From Geothrix oryzisoli (GTDB lineage Bacteria > Acidobacteriota > Holophagae > Holophagales > Holophagaceae), in assembly GCF_022808865.1 (NCBI RefSeq), contig NZ_JAKZLB010000002.1, forward strand, positions 262,019 through 326,018: a DNA stretch of 64,000 nt, given 5' to 3'. Shown in pieces: positions 8,232-17,289 of the stretch (positions within the stretch are counted from its first letter, which is position 1; each line of letters starts with the position of its first letter). Position numbers and translations under genes: made by a program. Under the pieces are notes generated by a model. That model was not told the DNA's origin. It was given only the letters and a program-made list of their open reading frames with translations, and searched no databases.

Positions 8232-10799
8232 ATGAAAGCCCTGTTGCGCGGCCTTCTCCGCCTGCACCTGTCCCGGTCCTCGGGGCTCTGGCTCCTCACG
8301 GCCGGCCTCACCCTGCTGCTGGGGTGGGGGACCCTGCGCGTGGAGCGCGCCCTGGATCTCATGAGCCTGCTGCCGGCGGAGAACCCCGCCGTGCGGGCGA
8401 ACCTGGAGGCGGGGGTCGGCCAGCAGGAGCTGCTCTGGCTGGTGGCCGAAGGGAACGAGGCCGACCTGGAGGCCCGCCGCGCCTGGGCCGAGGGCCTGGT
8501 GGACCGCCTGCTCACCGGTGGCAACCTTCCCCTCAACGGCCTGGCCGCCGAGGGCCGCCTGTCGGATCCCGTGCCTGTGCCGGGCCCCGGCGGGGTGAGC
8601 CCCTGGCCGGCCCTCCTGGCCGTGGGCGCCATCACCGAGGGTGACGCCGCCGTGAGCCGCCTCACCACCGAGACCCTCTACGCCCTGGCTCCGGCCTGGC
8701 TGGGGGACCGCCTGGCGCCGCTGAAGGATCCGGCGGAGGTCCGGCGGCGCCTGGTGGCCACGGCCCGGAGCCTGGCCTCGCCCGAGCCCCTGCCCGCGGC
8801 CCTGGCCCGGCTCGATCCCCTGGGCCTCCGCGATCTGGCCCCCCAGACCGGGGAGGGCATGGCCAAGGCCCAGGCCCTGGGCCGGGCCTTCTCCCTGCAC
8901 ATGCGGACCGGGTACCTGGAGACCAAGGACGGCCGCTTCGTCCTGCTGCCCCTGGTGGCGGGGTTTCCGGCGACCGAGGTAAAGGCCACCACCCGCGCCC
9001 TGACCTGGCTGGGCCGGGGTGCCGAGGGCCCCCTGCCCGGGGCCGCCACCCTGAAGGATGCCGAGGCTGCGCTCGGACCGCAGGCGGAGCGCCCGTTCCC
9101 CCTCCAGGTCACCGGCGCCCACGCCATCACCGCCTGGGAATCCCACCGGCTCACGATCGAGGTGCTCCTCAGCCTGGCCCTCAGCTTCGTCCTCATCGGC
9201 CTGGTGTACTGGCTGGGCTTCCGGACGCTCGCGGGCTACGGCTTCGTCATGGGACCGCTGCTCATCGGCATGGTGTGGGCCCTGGGCCTCACGGGCTGGA
9301 TGCTGGGCCGGGTGAACCTCATGGCCGCGGGCTTCGGCGCCGTGCTGCTGGGCGTGGGCGATGACGTGGGGATCCTGCTCTTCAGCCGCTACCGGGAGGA
9401 GCGCCGGGCGGGCCGGATCAAGGCCCGGGCCCTGCGCGCGGCCCTGCTGGGCACGGGTCCGGGCGTGGTGGCCGGCGCCCTGGCCACGGCCCTGGCCTTC
9501 CTGGCGCTGGCCTTCGCCCCCTTCCCCGGGATCCGCGACCTGGGCCTCACCACGGGCCTGGGCCTGCTGGCCTGCCTCGCGGCCACCTTCCTGGTGATGC
9601 CCCCGCTGCTGCTCTGGCTGGATCACGGCAAGGGCACCTTTGCGCCGGGGCCGCCGCCGCCCCTGCCACACCGCCGAGCCTGGGCCCCCTGGGCGGCCCT
9701 GGGCCTGCTGGTCCTGGCCCTGCTGGGCGCGCCCCGCACCCGCTGGGAGGAGGACCTGCGCCGCTTCCGGGCCCAGGGCAACCCCGCCCTCACCCTCCAG
9801 ACGCGGCTGACCAAGACCCTCGGCGCCAGCCTCCAGCCCCTGGCCCTCCAGATTCCCCTCGAAGATCCCGATCGCCTCCCGGCCCGCTGGAACCGGCTGA
9901 GCCCCATCCTCCGCGAGGCGGGCCTCCCGGTGCCGGACTGGCAGGCCATGGATCCGGAACTGCGCCACACCCTGGGCTCCGAGACCTGGCGCCGCCAGGT
10001 GCTGGAGGCCGCGGCCCGGGCGGGCCTGGATCCGGCGGGCCTGGAGGGGTCCCTGTCGGCCCTGGCCCTGGCGGCGGCTGATCCGGGCGAGCCAGTGCGG
10101 GCCCTCCAGGCCCTGCTGCCCCGGGCCGCCCAGCCGCCGGAGGCCGCACGCCGGTGGAACCTCTGGGACCACCTCCATCACGAGCGGGCACCGGTTTCCC
10201 TGGCCCCGGCCCTGACGGTGCCCATCCGGCTGGACGAGGCCTCCCTCCTCCGGCTCACCCCGGAGGTCGAGGCCGCGGGCGGGCGGTTCGTGGGCACCCA
10301 GCCCCTCTTCCGGGTGGTGAAGGGCATCGCCCGGGAGGCGGTCCAGCAGGCCGTGCTGCTGGCCCTGACGGGGATCTTCGCCGTCATCGCCATCTTCGGC
10401 CGCAGCCTGCGCTTCGCCTTGTTCGCCCTGGTGCCCCTGCTGGCCAGCCAGGCCGGCGCCCTGGGCGCCCTGGGCTGGGCCGGCGAACCCCTCACGTTCC
10501 TGTCCCTCATGGCCATCCCCATCGCCTTGGGCGTCAGCGTGGACACGGCCTTCAACCTTCTCCACCGCGCCCGGGGCGAGGTCGATGCCCCCCAGCGCGT
10601 GGCCCGGGTGAACGCCGTGTGCGCGGGGACCACCCTCGCGGGCTTCGGCGGCATGGTCTTCAGCGGGTACCGCGGGCTGCGGGGGCTGGGCCTCGCCTGC
10701 CTGGGCGGCGTGGCCCTGGCCCTGCTCCTCACCCAGTGGCTGCTGCCCGTGCTGCTGGAGCGGTGGCCCCTGGACAGGAAATCCCCGGAGAAGCCGTGA
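8232..10799 (+). CDS. RND/MMPL superfamily exporter
   Basis: An 855-residue inner-membrane protein with the RND topology: one N-terminal transmembrane helix (about residues 17-37), a large periplasmic loop, a block of five or more helices, then a second loop and helical block. The charged transmembrane motif GVGDDVGILLFSRYREERR near residue 374 and the repeat ALGVSVDTAFNLLHRARGE near residue 768 match the proton-relay Asp motifs of MMPL transporters. Such proteins use proton flow to export lipids, hopanoids or other hydrophobic molecules; the substrate here is not evident. It starts 4 bases after the ATPase gene, and its stop overlaps the next GTG start (GTGA). Confidence 0.85.
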   Translation: MKALLRGLLRLHLSRSSGLWLLTAGLTLLLGWGTLRVERALDLMSLLPAENPAVRANLEAGVGQQELLWLVAEGNEADLEARRAWAEGLVDRLLTGGNLPLNGLAAEGRLSDPVPVPGPGGVSPWPALLAVGAITEGDAAVSRLTTETLYALAPAWLGDRLAPLKDPAEVRRRLVATARSLASPEPLPAALARLDPLGLRDLAPQTGEGMAKAQALGRAFSLHMRTGYLETKDGRFVLLPLVAGFPATEVKATTRALTWLGRGAEGPLPGAATLKDAEAALGPQAERPFPLQVTGAHAITAWESHRLTIEVLLSLALSFVLIGLVYWLGFRTLAGYGFVMGPLLIGMVWALGLTGWMLGRVNLMAAGFGAVLLGVGDDVGILLFSRYREERRAGRIKARALRAALLGTGPGVVAGALATALAFLALAFAPFPGIRDLGLTTGLGLLACLAATFLVMPPLLLWLDHGKGTFAPGPPPPLPHRRAWAPWAALGLLVLALLGAPRTRWEEDLRRFRAQGNPALTLQTRLTKTLGASLQPLALQIPLEDPDRLPARWNRLSPILREAGLPVPDWQAMDPELRHTLGSETWRRQVLEAAARAGLDPAGLEGSLSALALAAADPGEPVRALQALLPRAAQPPEAARRWNLWDHLHHERAPVSLAPALTVPIRLDEASLLRLTPEVEAAGGRFVGTQPLFRVVKGIAREAVQQAVLLALTGIFAVIAIFGRSLRFALFALVPLLASQAGALGALGWAGEPLTFLSLMAIPIALGVSVDTAFNLLHRARGEVDAPQRVARVNAVCAGTTLAGFGGMVFSGYRGLRGLGLACLGGVALALLLTQWLLPVLLERWPLDRKSPEKP

Positions 10800-11851
10800 A
10801 TCCACTGAACGACCTCCTGCAGACCCGCCTCCGGGAGGGTTCCGTGCCCGCCGCCGAGGTCATGGCGCTGGGCCTCTACCACCCGGAGCACGGCTACTAC
10901 CGGCGGCAGGAAGGCCCCTGGGGCTTTGACGGGAAGGACTACTACACGGCCCTGGACCTGGGCCCCCTGCTGGGCCAGACCCTCGCCTTGCGTCTGGAGG
11001 CCGCATGGGAACGCCTGGGCCGGCCGGCGACCTTCACGGCCCTGGAGCCCGGTGCGGGCCGCGGCTGGCTGGGCCGCGACGTGCTGAACGCCGTGACGGG
11101 CCCCTTCGCGGAGGCCCTGATCTACGTCCACCGCGACGACAATCCCGCCGCCAGAAGGGCCGCGGAGGAATCCCTGGCGCCTTTCCTCGCGGCGAAGCGC
11201 GCACGCTTCGCCGCCGAAAGGGACACGCTGGAGCCGTTCACCGGCGCCGTGTTCAGCAACGAACTCTTCGATGCCCTGCCCGCCCAGCCCTGGCGCTGGG
11301 ATGGTGAACGCTGGACTCGCGAGGTGCTGACGGCAGCCGGTCCCCAGTGGCAGGCCGCGGACCCCGGCGAGGCCGGGGCTTGGTTCGCGACGCAGACCGA
11401 TGGCCTGGAGGTCCGGGACGGCAGCATCTGGTGCGAGGGCCTGCCGGGCCTCGTCCACGAGCTGGCGGCGCCCCTGGAGGCGGGCCTCTTCCTGGCGGTG
11501 GACTACGGCGAATCCGCCGACCGCCTGCTGGCCAAGGGCGCGGACCTGCGGCGCTTCAAGGCCCATAGCGTGGACGGCAACTGGCACGAGGACCTGGGCG
11601 AGGCCGACTTGACAGCGGATGTCGATTTCACCCGGCTGGCCGCCCTGCTCGAATGCGAAGGATTCTCCGGTCTCGGCCACATGGAGCTGAGCAAATGGAT
11701 TCGCACCCACGCCCCCCTGGACCAGTGGGGCGCCGGGTGGATGGCTTTGCCCGCCCCGGAGCGCATGAAGCGCACCGAGAACCTGCTCCAACTCACCCTG
11801 CCCGACCTGATGGGCAGCCGGTTCCGGGTGCTGGAGGGGTGGAAGGGCTAG
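10796..11851 (+). CDS. Class I SAM-dependent methyltransferase, MidA/NDUFAF7 (COG1565) type
   Basis: A 351-residue protein of the SAM-dependent MidA family. The start is GTG 10796, overlapping the exporter stop, and gives VNPLNDLLQTRLREGSVPAA. Family marks are MALGLYHPEHGYYRR near residue 22, the SAM-binding loop ALEPGAGRGWLGRDVL near residues 81-96, and VFSNELFDALP near residue 152. In mitochondria the homologue methylates an arginine of complex I subunit NDUFS2; the bacterial target is generally unknown. The last codons share a CTAG with the stop of the convergent hydrolase gene, so both genes end on the same four bases. Confidence 0.85.
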   Translation: MNPLNDLLQTRLREGSVPAAEVMALGLYHPEHGYYRRQEGPWGFDGKDYYTALDLGPLLGQTLALRLEAAWERLGRPATFTALEPGAGRGWLGRDVLNAVTGPFAEALIYVHRDDNPAARRAAEESLAPFLAAKRARFAAERDTLEPFTGAVFSNELFDALPAQPWRWDGERWTREVLTAAGPQWQAADPGEAGAWFATQTDGLEVRDGSIWCEGLPGLVHELAAPLEAGLFLAVDYGESADRLLAKGADLRRFKAHSVDGNWHEDLGEADLTADVDFTRLAALLECEGFSGLGHMELSKWIRTHAPLDQWGAGWMALPAPERMKRTENLLQLTLPDLMGSRFRVLEGWKG

Positions 11852-13737
11852 GGTTTCAGGACCCCCACCCCGAGGCTGCTGGGCCGGGCGGCGTCGTGGA
11901 AGACGGTGTGGGTGGCCTTCTGGTAGTCGGCGGCCTTGGCCTGGTTGATGTCCATGAAGACCTGGGGGTTGCGGTCCATGAGCGGGAACCAGGTGCTCTG
12001 GATCTGGATCATGACGCGGTGGCCCTTCTTGAACGTGTGGAAGATGTCGTTCATGGACCAGGCGACGCGCGTGGACTGGCCGGGGACGAAGGGCGCCGGG
12101 GTGGACAGGCTGTCGCGGAACTTGCCGCGCATGACCTCGCCGCGCACCAGCTGCTGGTAGCCGCCCATGGGGTTGGGCGTGCGGTCCCAGGGGGAACCGT
12201 CCTCCCTGAAATCCGGGTTCCGGAAGTCGTCCGGATAGACATCGATGAGCTTCACCACCCAGTCGGCGTCGGTGCCCGTGGTGGCCACGAAGAGCTCCGG
12301 GCGCAGGGGACCGGCGAAGGTCAGGTCCTCGGCCAGGGGTTCCGTCTGGTACACCAGCACATCCGGTCGGCGGCCGGCGAAGCGCTGGTCGGCCGTCATG
12401 TACTCCCGGGGCATGCCGATGGCGACCTGCTCGACGAAGGGCACGGGCTTGGCGGGGTCCGAGGGGAAGGCGTCGGCGCCGCCGTCGGCCGGCGGCGGCG
12501 TGAAGGCCAGGCGGCCGGCGGGTTCGAGGTAGAGCCGGGCGTCGCGGGCCTGCTTCGGCGGCCAGGCGTCCAGCTGGCGCCAGCGGTTGGCGCCGGTCTC
12601 GAAGACGGTGGCCTTGGGCAGGGCGGGTCCCTTGGCTTCCTTCAGGTGCTGCATGAAGAAGGGGAAGAGGACTTCGGTCTGGAACCAGGTGGAGGTGTCG
12701 GCGCCGAACTGCACGGGCCCCAGGTGGTCGCCCTTGCTGCGCTCCCAGCCGCCGTGGAACCAGGGGCCCATGACCAGGCGGCTGTCCGTGGCGGGGCTCT
12801 GGCGGCCCAGGGTCTGGAACACCTGGAGGGCGCCGTACAGGTTCTCGGCGTCGAACCAGCCGCCCACGGTGAGGATGGCGGGCTTCACCCCCTTGATCTG
12901 GGGACGGAGGTTGCGGGCCTGCCAGAAGGCGTCGTAGGTCGGGTGGTCCAGCATCTCGTTCCAGAAGGCCACGTCCTTGGTGTACTGCCGCGTGTCGCCC
13001 GTGGGGCCGAGGCGCAGGAACCACGCGTAGCCATCGGAGGTTCCGTGGTGGAAGGCCTTGGACCACTCCGCGGTGGGCTTCGGCCTCGGCTTTCCGAAAT
13101 TCACCATGAAGTTGAAGGCGTGGGGCAGCCACAGGGCGCCGTTGCGGTGGAAGTCATCCCCCGCGAACCAGTCCACGATGGGGGCCTCCGGCGAGACGGC
13201 CTTGAGGGCCGGATGGCCCGACAGCATGCCCACGGCGGAGTAGAAGCCGGGGTAGCTGATGCCCCATTGGCCGGCGCGGCCGTTGTTCCCGTCGACATGC
13301 CTCAGCAGCCAGTCCAGGGTGTCGTAGGTGTCGGTACTCTCGTCCACGGCCGCCCCGCTGACGGCGCGCTGGGGGCGCATGTTCACGAACTCGCCCTCGG
13401 ACATCATCCGGCCGCGCACATCCTGGTACACGAAGATGAAGCCTTCGGTCTGGAAGGGCTCCGAGGGGCCCAGGTGCTCCGGATAGGCGTCGGCGCCGTA
13501 GGGATGCACGCTGTAGGGGGTGCGCTGGAGAAGGATGGGGTAGGTCCGGCTGGTGTCCTTGGGCGCGTAGATGGCCGTGAAGAGCTTCACGCCATCGCGC
13601 ATGGGGATCTGGACCTCGCGCTTCGTGTAGTGCGCGCGCACCGCCGCCTGCCCGAGGACCGCCTTCTCGGGCGGAGGAGGCCCCCCGAGGAGGGTGACCG
13701 TGACGAGCGCAGCGCGAAGGGCGCGGATCAGGGACAT
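11848..13737 (-). CDS. Secreted CocE/NonD family hydrolase (S15 peptidase-like)
   Basis: A 629-residue alpha/beta-hydrolase of the X-Pro dipeptidyl-peptidase / CocE / alpha-amino-acid ester hydrolase group. A signal peptide is likely (MSLIRALRAALVTVTLLGG). The catalytic domain starts with IPMRDGVKLFTAIYAPK near residue 44; the nucleophile is Ser161 in GISYPG. The acid is probably the Asp of VGGWFDAENLYG and the base the His of GPWFHGG. A C-terminal jelly-roll domain ends with FPLMDRNPQVFMDI. These enzymes cleave esters, acyl groups or proline peptides; the substrate cannot be named. A paralogue lies at 48005-49942. Convergent with the MidA-type gene, sharing stop bases. Confidence 0.88.
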   Translation of the reverse strand: MSLIRALRAALVTVTLLGGPPPPEKAVLGQAAVRAHYTKREVQIPMRDGVKLFTAIYAPKDTSRTYPILLQRTPYSVHPYGADAYPEHLGPSEPFQTEGFIFVYQDVRGRMMSEGEFVNMRPQRAVSGAAVDESTDTYDTLDWLLRHVDGNNGRAGQWGISYPGFYSAVGMLSGHPALKAVSPEAPIVDWFAGDDFHRNGALWLPHAFNFMVNFGKPRPKPTAEWSKAFHHGTSDGYAWFLRLGPTGDTRQYTKDVAFWNEMLDHPTYDAFWQARNLRPQIKGVKPAILTVGGWFDAENLYGALQVFQTLGRQSPATDSRLVMGPWFHGGWERSKGDHLGPVQFGADTSTWFQTEVLFPFFMQHLKEAKGPALPKATVFETGANRWRQLDAWPPKQARDARLYLEPAGRLAFTPPPADGGADAFPSDPAKPVPFVEQVAIGMPREYMTADQRFAGRRPDVLVYQTEPLAEDLTFAGPLRPELFVATTGTDADWVVKLIDVYPDDFRNPDFREDGSPWDRTPNPMGGYQQLVRGEVMRGKFRDSLSTPAPFVPGQSTRVAWSMNDIFHTFKKGHRVMIQIQSTWFPLMDRNPQVFMDINQAKAADYQKATHTVFHDAARPSSLGVGVLKP

Positions 13738-13872
13738 GGAGGCTCCGGGGGTGAGGCATCATGATAAGCGGCATGGAACCCCTCCGGGGAATTCCTGTCA
13801 TCGCACCAAATAAGGCTTGGGGCCGAGCAATAAGCCTCGACGGGAGAAGGCCCTTTTGCTGAACTGGAGGGT

Positions 13873-13887
13873 GCTCCCACCGGGAGC
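13873..13887 (+). other. Hairpin in the leader of the agmatine deiminase gene
   Basis: GCTCCC-ACC-GGGAGC forms a six-pair stem 28 bases before ATG 13916. A second stem is possible upstream (AGGCTT...AAGCCT). Role unknown. Confidence 0.3.
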
Positions 13888-13915
13888 CGCATCGTCCTCC
13901 CAGGGGTTTTCCGCC

Positions 13916-14941
13916 ATGTCCCGACCGACCGACCGCCAACCTGCCGAGTGGGATCGCCACAGTGCCTGCTGGCTGGCCTGGCCCAGCCACGGCCACCTCT
14001 GGCGGGAGAACCTCGCCCTGGCCCAGGCGGAGTGGGGGGCCCTCGCCCTCGCCATCGCCGAGGAGGGTGGCGAGGCCCTCGAGGTCCTGGTGCAGGACGC
14101 CGCCGCCGAAGCCGAGGCGGGCGCGGCCCTGGCCCCGGTGCTCGGCCAGGTGCGCTTCCACCGGGTGCCCGTGGGCGACATCTGGCTGCGCGATACGGCG
14201 CCGATCTTCGTGAGGCAGGGCGCGGACACCCTGCGCGCGGCCTGCTTCGGCTTCAACGGCTGGGGGGGCAAGTACCTGCTGCCCGGCGACGACCGGGTGG
14301 CGGGCCGGGTGGCGGCGCTCAGCGGGGTGCCCCGCGTCGATCATGCCTGGATCCTCGAGGGCGGGTCCGTGGAGGTGGACGGTGAAGGCACCGTGCTGAC
14401 CACCCGCCAGTGCCTGCTGAACCCCAACCGCAACCCCGGACTGGACCAGGCGGAGCTCGAGGCGGCCCTGGCCGACGGCCTCGGCGCCGAAAAGGTGCTG
14501 TGGCTGGATGAGGGGCTGCTCAATGACCACACCGATGGCCATATCGACACCCTGGCCCGCTTCGTGGCGCCGGGCGTGGTGGTCTGCATGGAGGCCCGGG
14601 AACCCAGCGATCCCAACGCGGCCACCCTGGACCGCCTCGCCGCGGATCTGGCGGCCATGACCGATGCCCGGGGCCGGCGGCTCCAAGTGGTGCGCATCCC
14701 CTCGCCGGGCGTGGTGCGGGACGAGGAGGGCGAGCTGATGCCCGCCAGCTTCGTGAACTTCTACATCGGCAACCGCAGCGTGGTGGTGCCCATCTACGGG
14801 ACGGCGTACGATGACGGAGCCGTGGCCGCCCTGGCGCGGCTCTTCCCGAACCATCGCGTGGTGGGCCGCTCCGCCCGGGCCATCCTCAGCGGGGGCGGCG
14901 CCTTCCACTGCATCACCCAGCAGCAGCCGGAGGTACGATGA
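13916..14941 (+). CDS. aguA: Agmatine deiminase family protein
   Basis: A 341-residue enzyme of the agmatine deiminase / peptidylarginine deiminase fold, converting agmatine to N-carbamoylputrescine and ammonia. Visible active-site blocks are DIWLRDTAPIFV, NGWGGKY, EGGSVEVDGEGTVLTT, DGHIDTLARFV, and the nucleophile Cys near residue 332 in GGAFHCIT. ATG 13916 gives the usual N-terminal RQPAEWDRHSACWLAWPS; an upstream ATG in the same frame adds 33 unlike residues and was rejected. The stop overlaps the start of the amidase gene (ATGA), the classic two-step agmatine-to-putrescine pair. The 116-base leader can form hairpins. Confidence 0.93.
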   Translation: MSRPTDRQPAEWDRHSACWLAWPSHGHLWRENLALAQAEWGALALAIAEEGGEALEVLVQDAAAEAEAGAALAPVLGQVRFHRVPVGDIWLRDTAPIFVRQGADTLRAACFGFNGWGGKYLLPGDDRVAGRVAALSGVPRVDHAWILEGGSVEVDGEGTVLTTRQCLLNPNRNPGLDQAELEAALADGLGAEKVLWLDEGLLNDHTDGHIDTLARFVAPGVVVCMEAREPSDPNAATLDRLAADLAAMTDARGRRLQVVRIPSPGVVRDEEGELMPASFVNFYIGNRSVVVPIYGTAYDDGAVAALARLFPNHRVVGRSARAILSGGGAFHCITQQQPEVR

Positions 14942-15807
14942 GCGAATCCAGGAGCCAGCCGGCGAACCTCGTCCGCATTGCCGCCCTCCAGTGCGCCTTC
15001 ACAGACAGCCTCGAGCAGAATGTCGCCCAGGTGGAGGGCCTCGTGCGCGAAGCCGCGGCCACCGGCGCCCACGTCATCCTGCCTTCGGAATTGTTTGAGG
15101 GCCCCTACTTCTGCCGCGAGGAGAAGGATGCCTTCTTCGACTGGGCCCGGCCCGTGGCGGGTCATCCCACCATCACCCGGTTCCAGGCCCTGGCGAAGGA
15201 GCTGGGCGTGGTGCTCCCCGTCTCCTTCTTCGAGCGGGATGGCCACGCCTTCTACAACAGCCTGGCCATGGTGGACGCGGACGGCGCCCTGCTCGGCGTC
15301 TACCGCAAGAGCCATATCCCGGACGGCCCGGGCTACGAAGAGAAGTTCTACTTCCGCCCCGGGAACACGGGCTTCAAGGTGTGGGCGACCCGCTTCGGCA
15401 AGCTGGGCGTGGGCATCTGCTGGGACCAGTGGTACCCCGAGTGCGCCCGCGCCATGATGCTCATGGGGGCGGAGATCCTGCTCTATCCCACGGCCATCGG
15501 CACCGAGCCCGAGAACCCGGAGCTGGATACGAAGGACCTGTGGCAGCGGGCCATGATCGGCCACGCCGTGTCGAACGTGGTGCCTGTGGTGGCGGCCAAC
15601 CGCATCGGCACCGAGGGGGGGCAGACCTTCTACGGCCATTCGTTCATCGCCAATCACCGCGGCGACAAGGTGGCGGAGCTGGGCCGCACGGACACCGGCC
15701 TCATCACGGCGGACCTGGATCTCGATGAGATCCGCCGGAACCGCGCCTCCTTCGGCTTCTTCCGGGACCGCCGGCCGGAACTCTACGGGATCATCACCCA
15801 GGCCTGA
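14938..15807 (+). CDS. aguB: N-carbamoylputrescine amidase
   Basis: A 289-residue nitrilase-superfamily amidase that hydrolyses N-carbamoylputrescine to putrescine, CO2 and ammonia. The catalytic triad is visible as Glu51 (PSELFEG), Lys124 (YRKSHIPDGPGY) and Cys161 (GVGICWDQWYPE). The YRKSHIPDGPGYEEKFYF and ASFGFFRDRRPELYG blocks are typical of AguB. Translationally coupled to the agmatine deiminase gene by ATGA. Together they make putrescine from agmatine, avoiding urea; an arginine decarboxylase gene is not in the window. Confidence 0.95.
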   Translation: MSESRSQPANLVRIAALQCAFTDSLEQNVAQVEGLVREAAATGAHVILPSELFEGPYFCREEKDAFFDWARPVAGHPTITRFQALAKELGVVLPVSFFERDGHAFYNSLAMVDADGALLGVYRKSHIPDGPGYEEKFYFRPGNTGFKVWATRFGKLGVGICWDQWYPECARAMMLMGAEILLYPTAIGTEPENPELDTKDLWQRAMIGHAVSNVVPVVAANRIGTEGGQTFYGHSFIANHRGDKVAELGRTDTGLITADLDLDEIRRNRASFGFFRDRRPELYGIITQA

Positions 15808-15830
15808 GCGGCAGGGATCCGCCGCCGGAC

Positions 15831-16769
15831 TCAGCCCTCGCCGAGGATCTCGGCCACGGCCGTGTAGGGGTCCAGGCTGCGGTCGGCGATGGCCTGGATG
15901 GCGGCCTCCACGCGGGCGGGGCCGGCCTGGGCCCGGGCCCGGCGGAGGGCGGCCTCGGCCAGCAGGGACTCGAAGCGCAACCGGGCCCGCTCCCGGGCCT
16001 TCCGGGCCTGGCCCCCGTGGGCCCGGAGCCAGGCGCCGTGCGCCCGCACCTGGGCCAGCAGCTCCGCCACGCCCGCGCCCTGCTGGGCGATGGTGCGCAA
16101 CACCGGCGGGTCCCAGGGCCGCGTGGCGGCCATGGACTTCATGGCCGTCAGCTCCTGCTCCACCTGGTCGGCCCCGTCGCGATCGGCCTTGTTGATCACG
16201 AAGAGGTCGGCCACTTCCATGATGCCGGCCTTGATGGCCTGGATCTCGTCGCCCATGCCCGGCACCAGCACCACGCAGCAGGTCTGGACGCAGCTCACCA
16301 CGTCGACTTCATCCTGGCCCACCCCCACGGTCTCCACGAGGATGGTGGCGAAGCCCGCCGCATCCAGCAGGTCGATGGCGTCCTGGGTGGCCCGGGCCAG
16401 CCCGCCCAGGGCCCCGCGGGTGGCCATGCTGCGGATGAAGATGCCGGGGTCGGCCGCGATGCGCTGCATGCGGATGCGGTCGCCCAGGATCGCGCCGCCG
16501 CTGAAGGGCGAGGTGGGGTCCACCGCGAGGATGCCCACCTTCTGGCCTTCGGCCCGCAGGGCCCGGGCCAGCTGGTCCGTGAGGGTGCTCTTCCCGGCCC
16601 CCGGCGGGCCTGTGATGCCGATCACCGATGCCCCGCCCAGATGGGGCCAGAGCCGGGCCATGAGCGGCCGGGCCTCCGGGTGGCCATTTTCCATCCAGGA
16701 GATGGCCCGACCCAGGGCCCGCGGCTCACCGCGGCGCAGGGGCTCGAGGAGATCGGAACAAGAAGGCAT
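15831..16769 (-). CDS. meaB: Methylmalonyl-CoA mutase-associated GTPase MeaB (ArgK family)
   Basis: A 312-residue G3E-type GTPase that protects and reloads the B12-dependent methylmalonyl-CoA mutase. Features are the P-loop GITGPPGAGKST (about 51-62), DPTSPFSGGAILGDRIRM, IRSMATRGALGGLARAT, ETVGVGQDEVDV and the base-recognition NKAD motif. The C-terminal helical arm (RARLRFESLLAEAALRRARA) is typical. No mutase gene is adjacent. On the minus strand CATCCT (16776-16781) lies six bases before the ATG, the same spacing as other predicted leaderless genes here. Confidence 0.93.
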   Translation of the reverse strand: MPSCSDLLEPLRRGEPRALGRAISWMENGHPEARPLMARLWPHLGGASVIGITGPPGAGKSTLTDQLARALRAEGQKVGILAVDPTSPFSGGAILGDRIRMQRIAADPGIFIRSMATRGALGGLARATQDAIDLLDAAGFATILVETVGVGQDEVDVVSCVQTCCVVLVPGMGDEIQAIKAGIMEVADLFVINKADRDGADQVEQELTAMKSMAATRPWDPPVLRTIAQQGAGVAELLAQVRAHGAWLRAHGGQARKARERARLRFESLLAEAALRRARAQAGPARVEAAIQAIADRSLDPYTAVAEILGEG

Positions 16770-16828
16770 GGGCCCAGGATGCCAGCACCCCGCCAGGACC
16801 GGAACTCGCAGGCGGGATCTGGTTGCGG

Positions 16829-16834
16829 TACCCT
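16829..16834 (+). promoter_or_regulatory. Predicted -10 box for the zinc-ribbon gene
   Basis: TACCCT, 37 bases before ATG 16872, in the divergent spacer with meaB. The -35 box is not clear. Confidence 0.35.
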
Positions 16835-16871
16835 AAACCTTCCGGCCCGGGCCGCAGTAGGACTATCAACG

Positions 16872-17276
16872 ATGATCAAAGGGCTGAAACCCTCCGACGA
16901 CCCTGCCTCCGGGAGCCCGACGCCGGAGGTTTCCGCGGCCAAACCTGCCGTCCGCCTCACCAAGCGGGCCCCCGTCCCTCCCCCGGACCCCAAGGCCCCC
17001 CGGGAGAAGATCTGCGCCGAGTGCGGCCTGCACTTCAAGGTCGAAACCGGCCAGAAGTTCTACCTCTGCCCCGATTGCTACCGCCGCTCCTTCACCTACA
17101 AGCGGAAGGGGGGCAAGGATGCCGCCCGGGTCCTGACCCACATCACCTGTGCGGCCTGCGGGGCCCAGGAATACCTCCCCTTCATTCCTGAGGATCCCGC
17201 CAAGGCCCTCTGCCGGGCCTGCTTCGCCAAGGAACGGCCGGAACCCCGGCCCGCTCCCCGGCACTCCCGTTCATGA
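16872..17276 (+). CDS. Small double zinc-ribbon protein with a CxxC-x17-CxxC domain
   Basis: A 134-residue protein. After a Pro-rich, charged N-terminal tail (to about residue 50) come two zinc modules: CAEC...CPDC with 17 residues between, and CAAC...CRAC also with exactly 17 residues between, the second reading GAQEYLPFIPEDP inside it. This matches the CxxC-x17-CxxC family (TIGR04272), seen in deep-branching bacteria and candidate phyla and presumed to bind zinc and nucleic acid. The function is not known. No obvious ribosome site precedes ATG 16872. A secreted-protein gene follows after 13 bases. Confidence 0.75.
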   Translation: MIKGLKPSDDPASGSPTPEVSAAKPAVRLTKRAPVPPPDPKAPREKICAECGLHFKVETGQKFYLCPDCYRRSFTYKRKGGKDAARVLTHITCAACGAQEYLPFIPEDPAKALCRACFAKERPEPRPAPRHSRS

Positions 17277-17289
17277 CCAGGAGATTCTG

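Noticed and set aside
7938-10805. 955-codon open frame on the minus strand opposite the RND exporter
   Set aside because: Gln/Gly/Ala/His-rich low-complexity translation typical of the antisense of a GC-rich gene; the plus-strand exporter has clear family motifs.
10178-13132. 984-codon minus-strand open frame across the methyltransferase and hydrolase
   Set aside because: Arg/Pro/Gly-rich shadow; the CocE hydrolase frame on the same strand and the MidA-type gene on the other explain the region.
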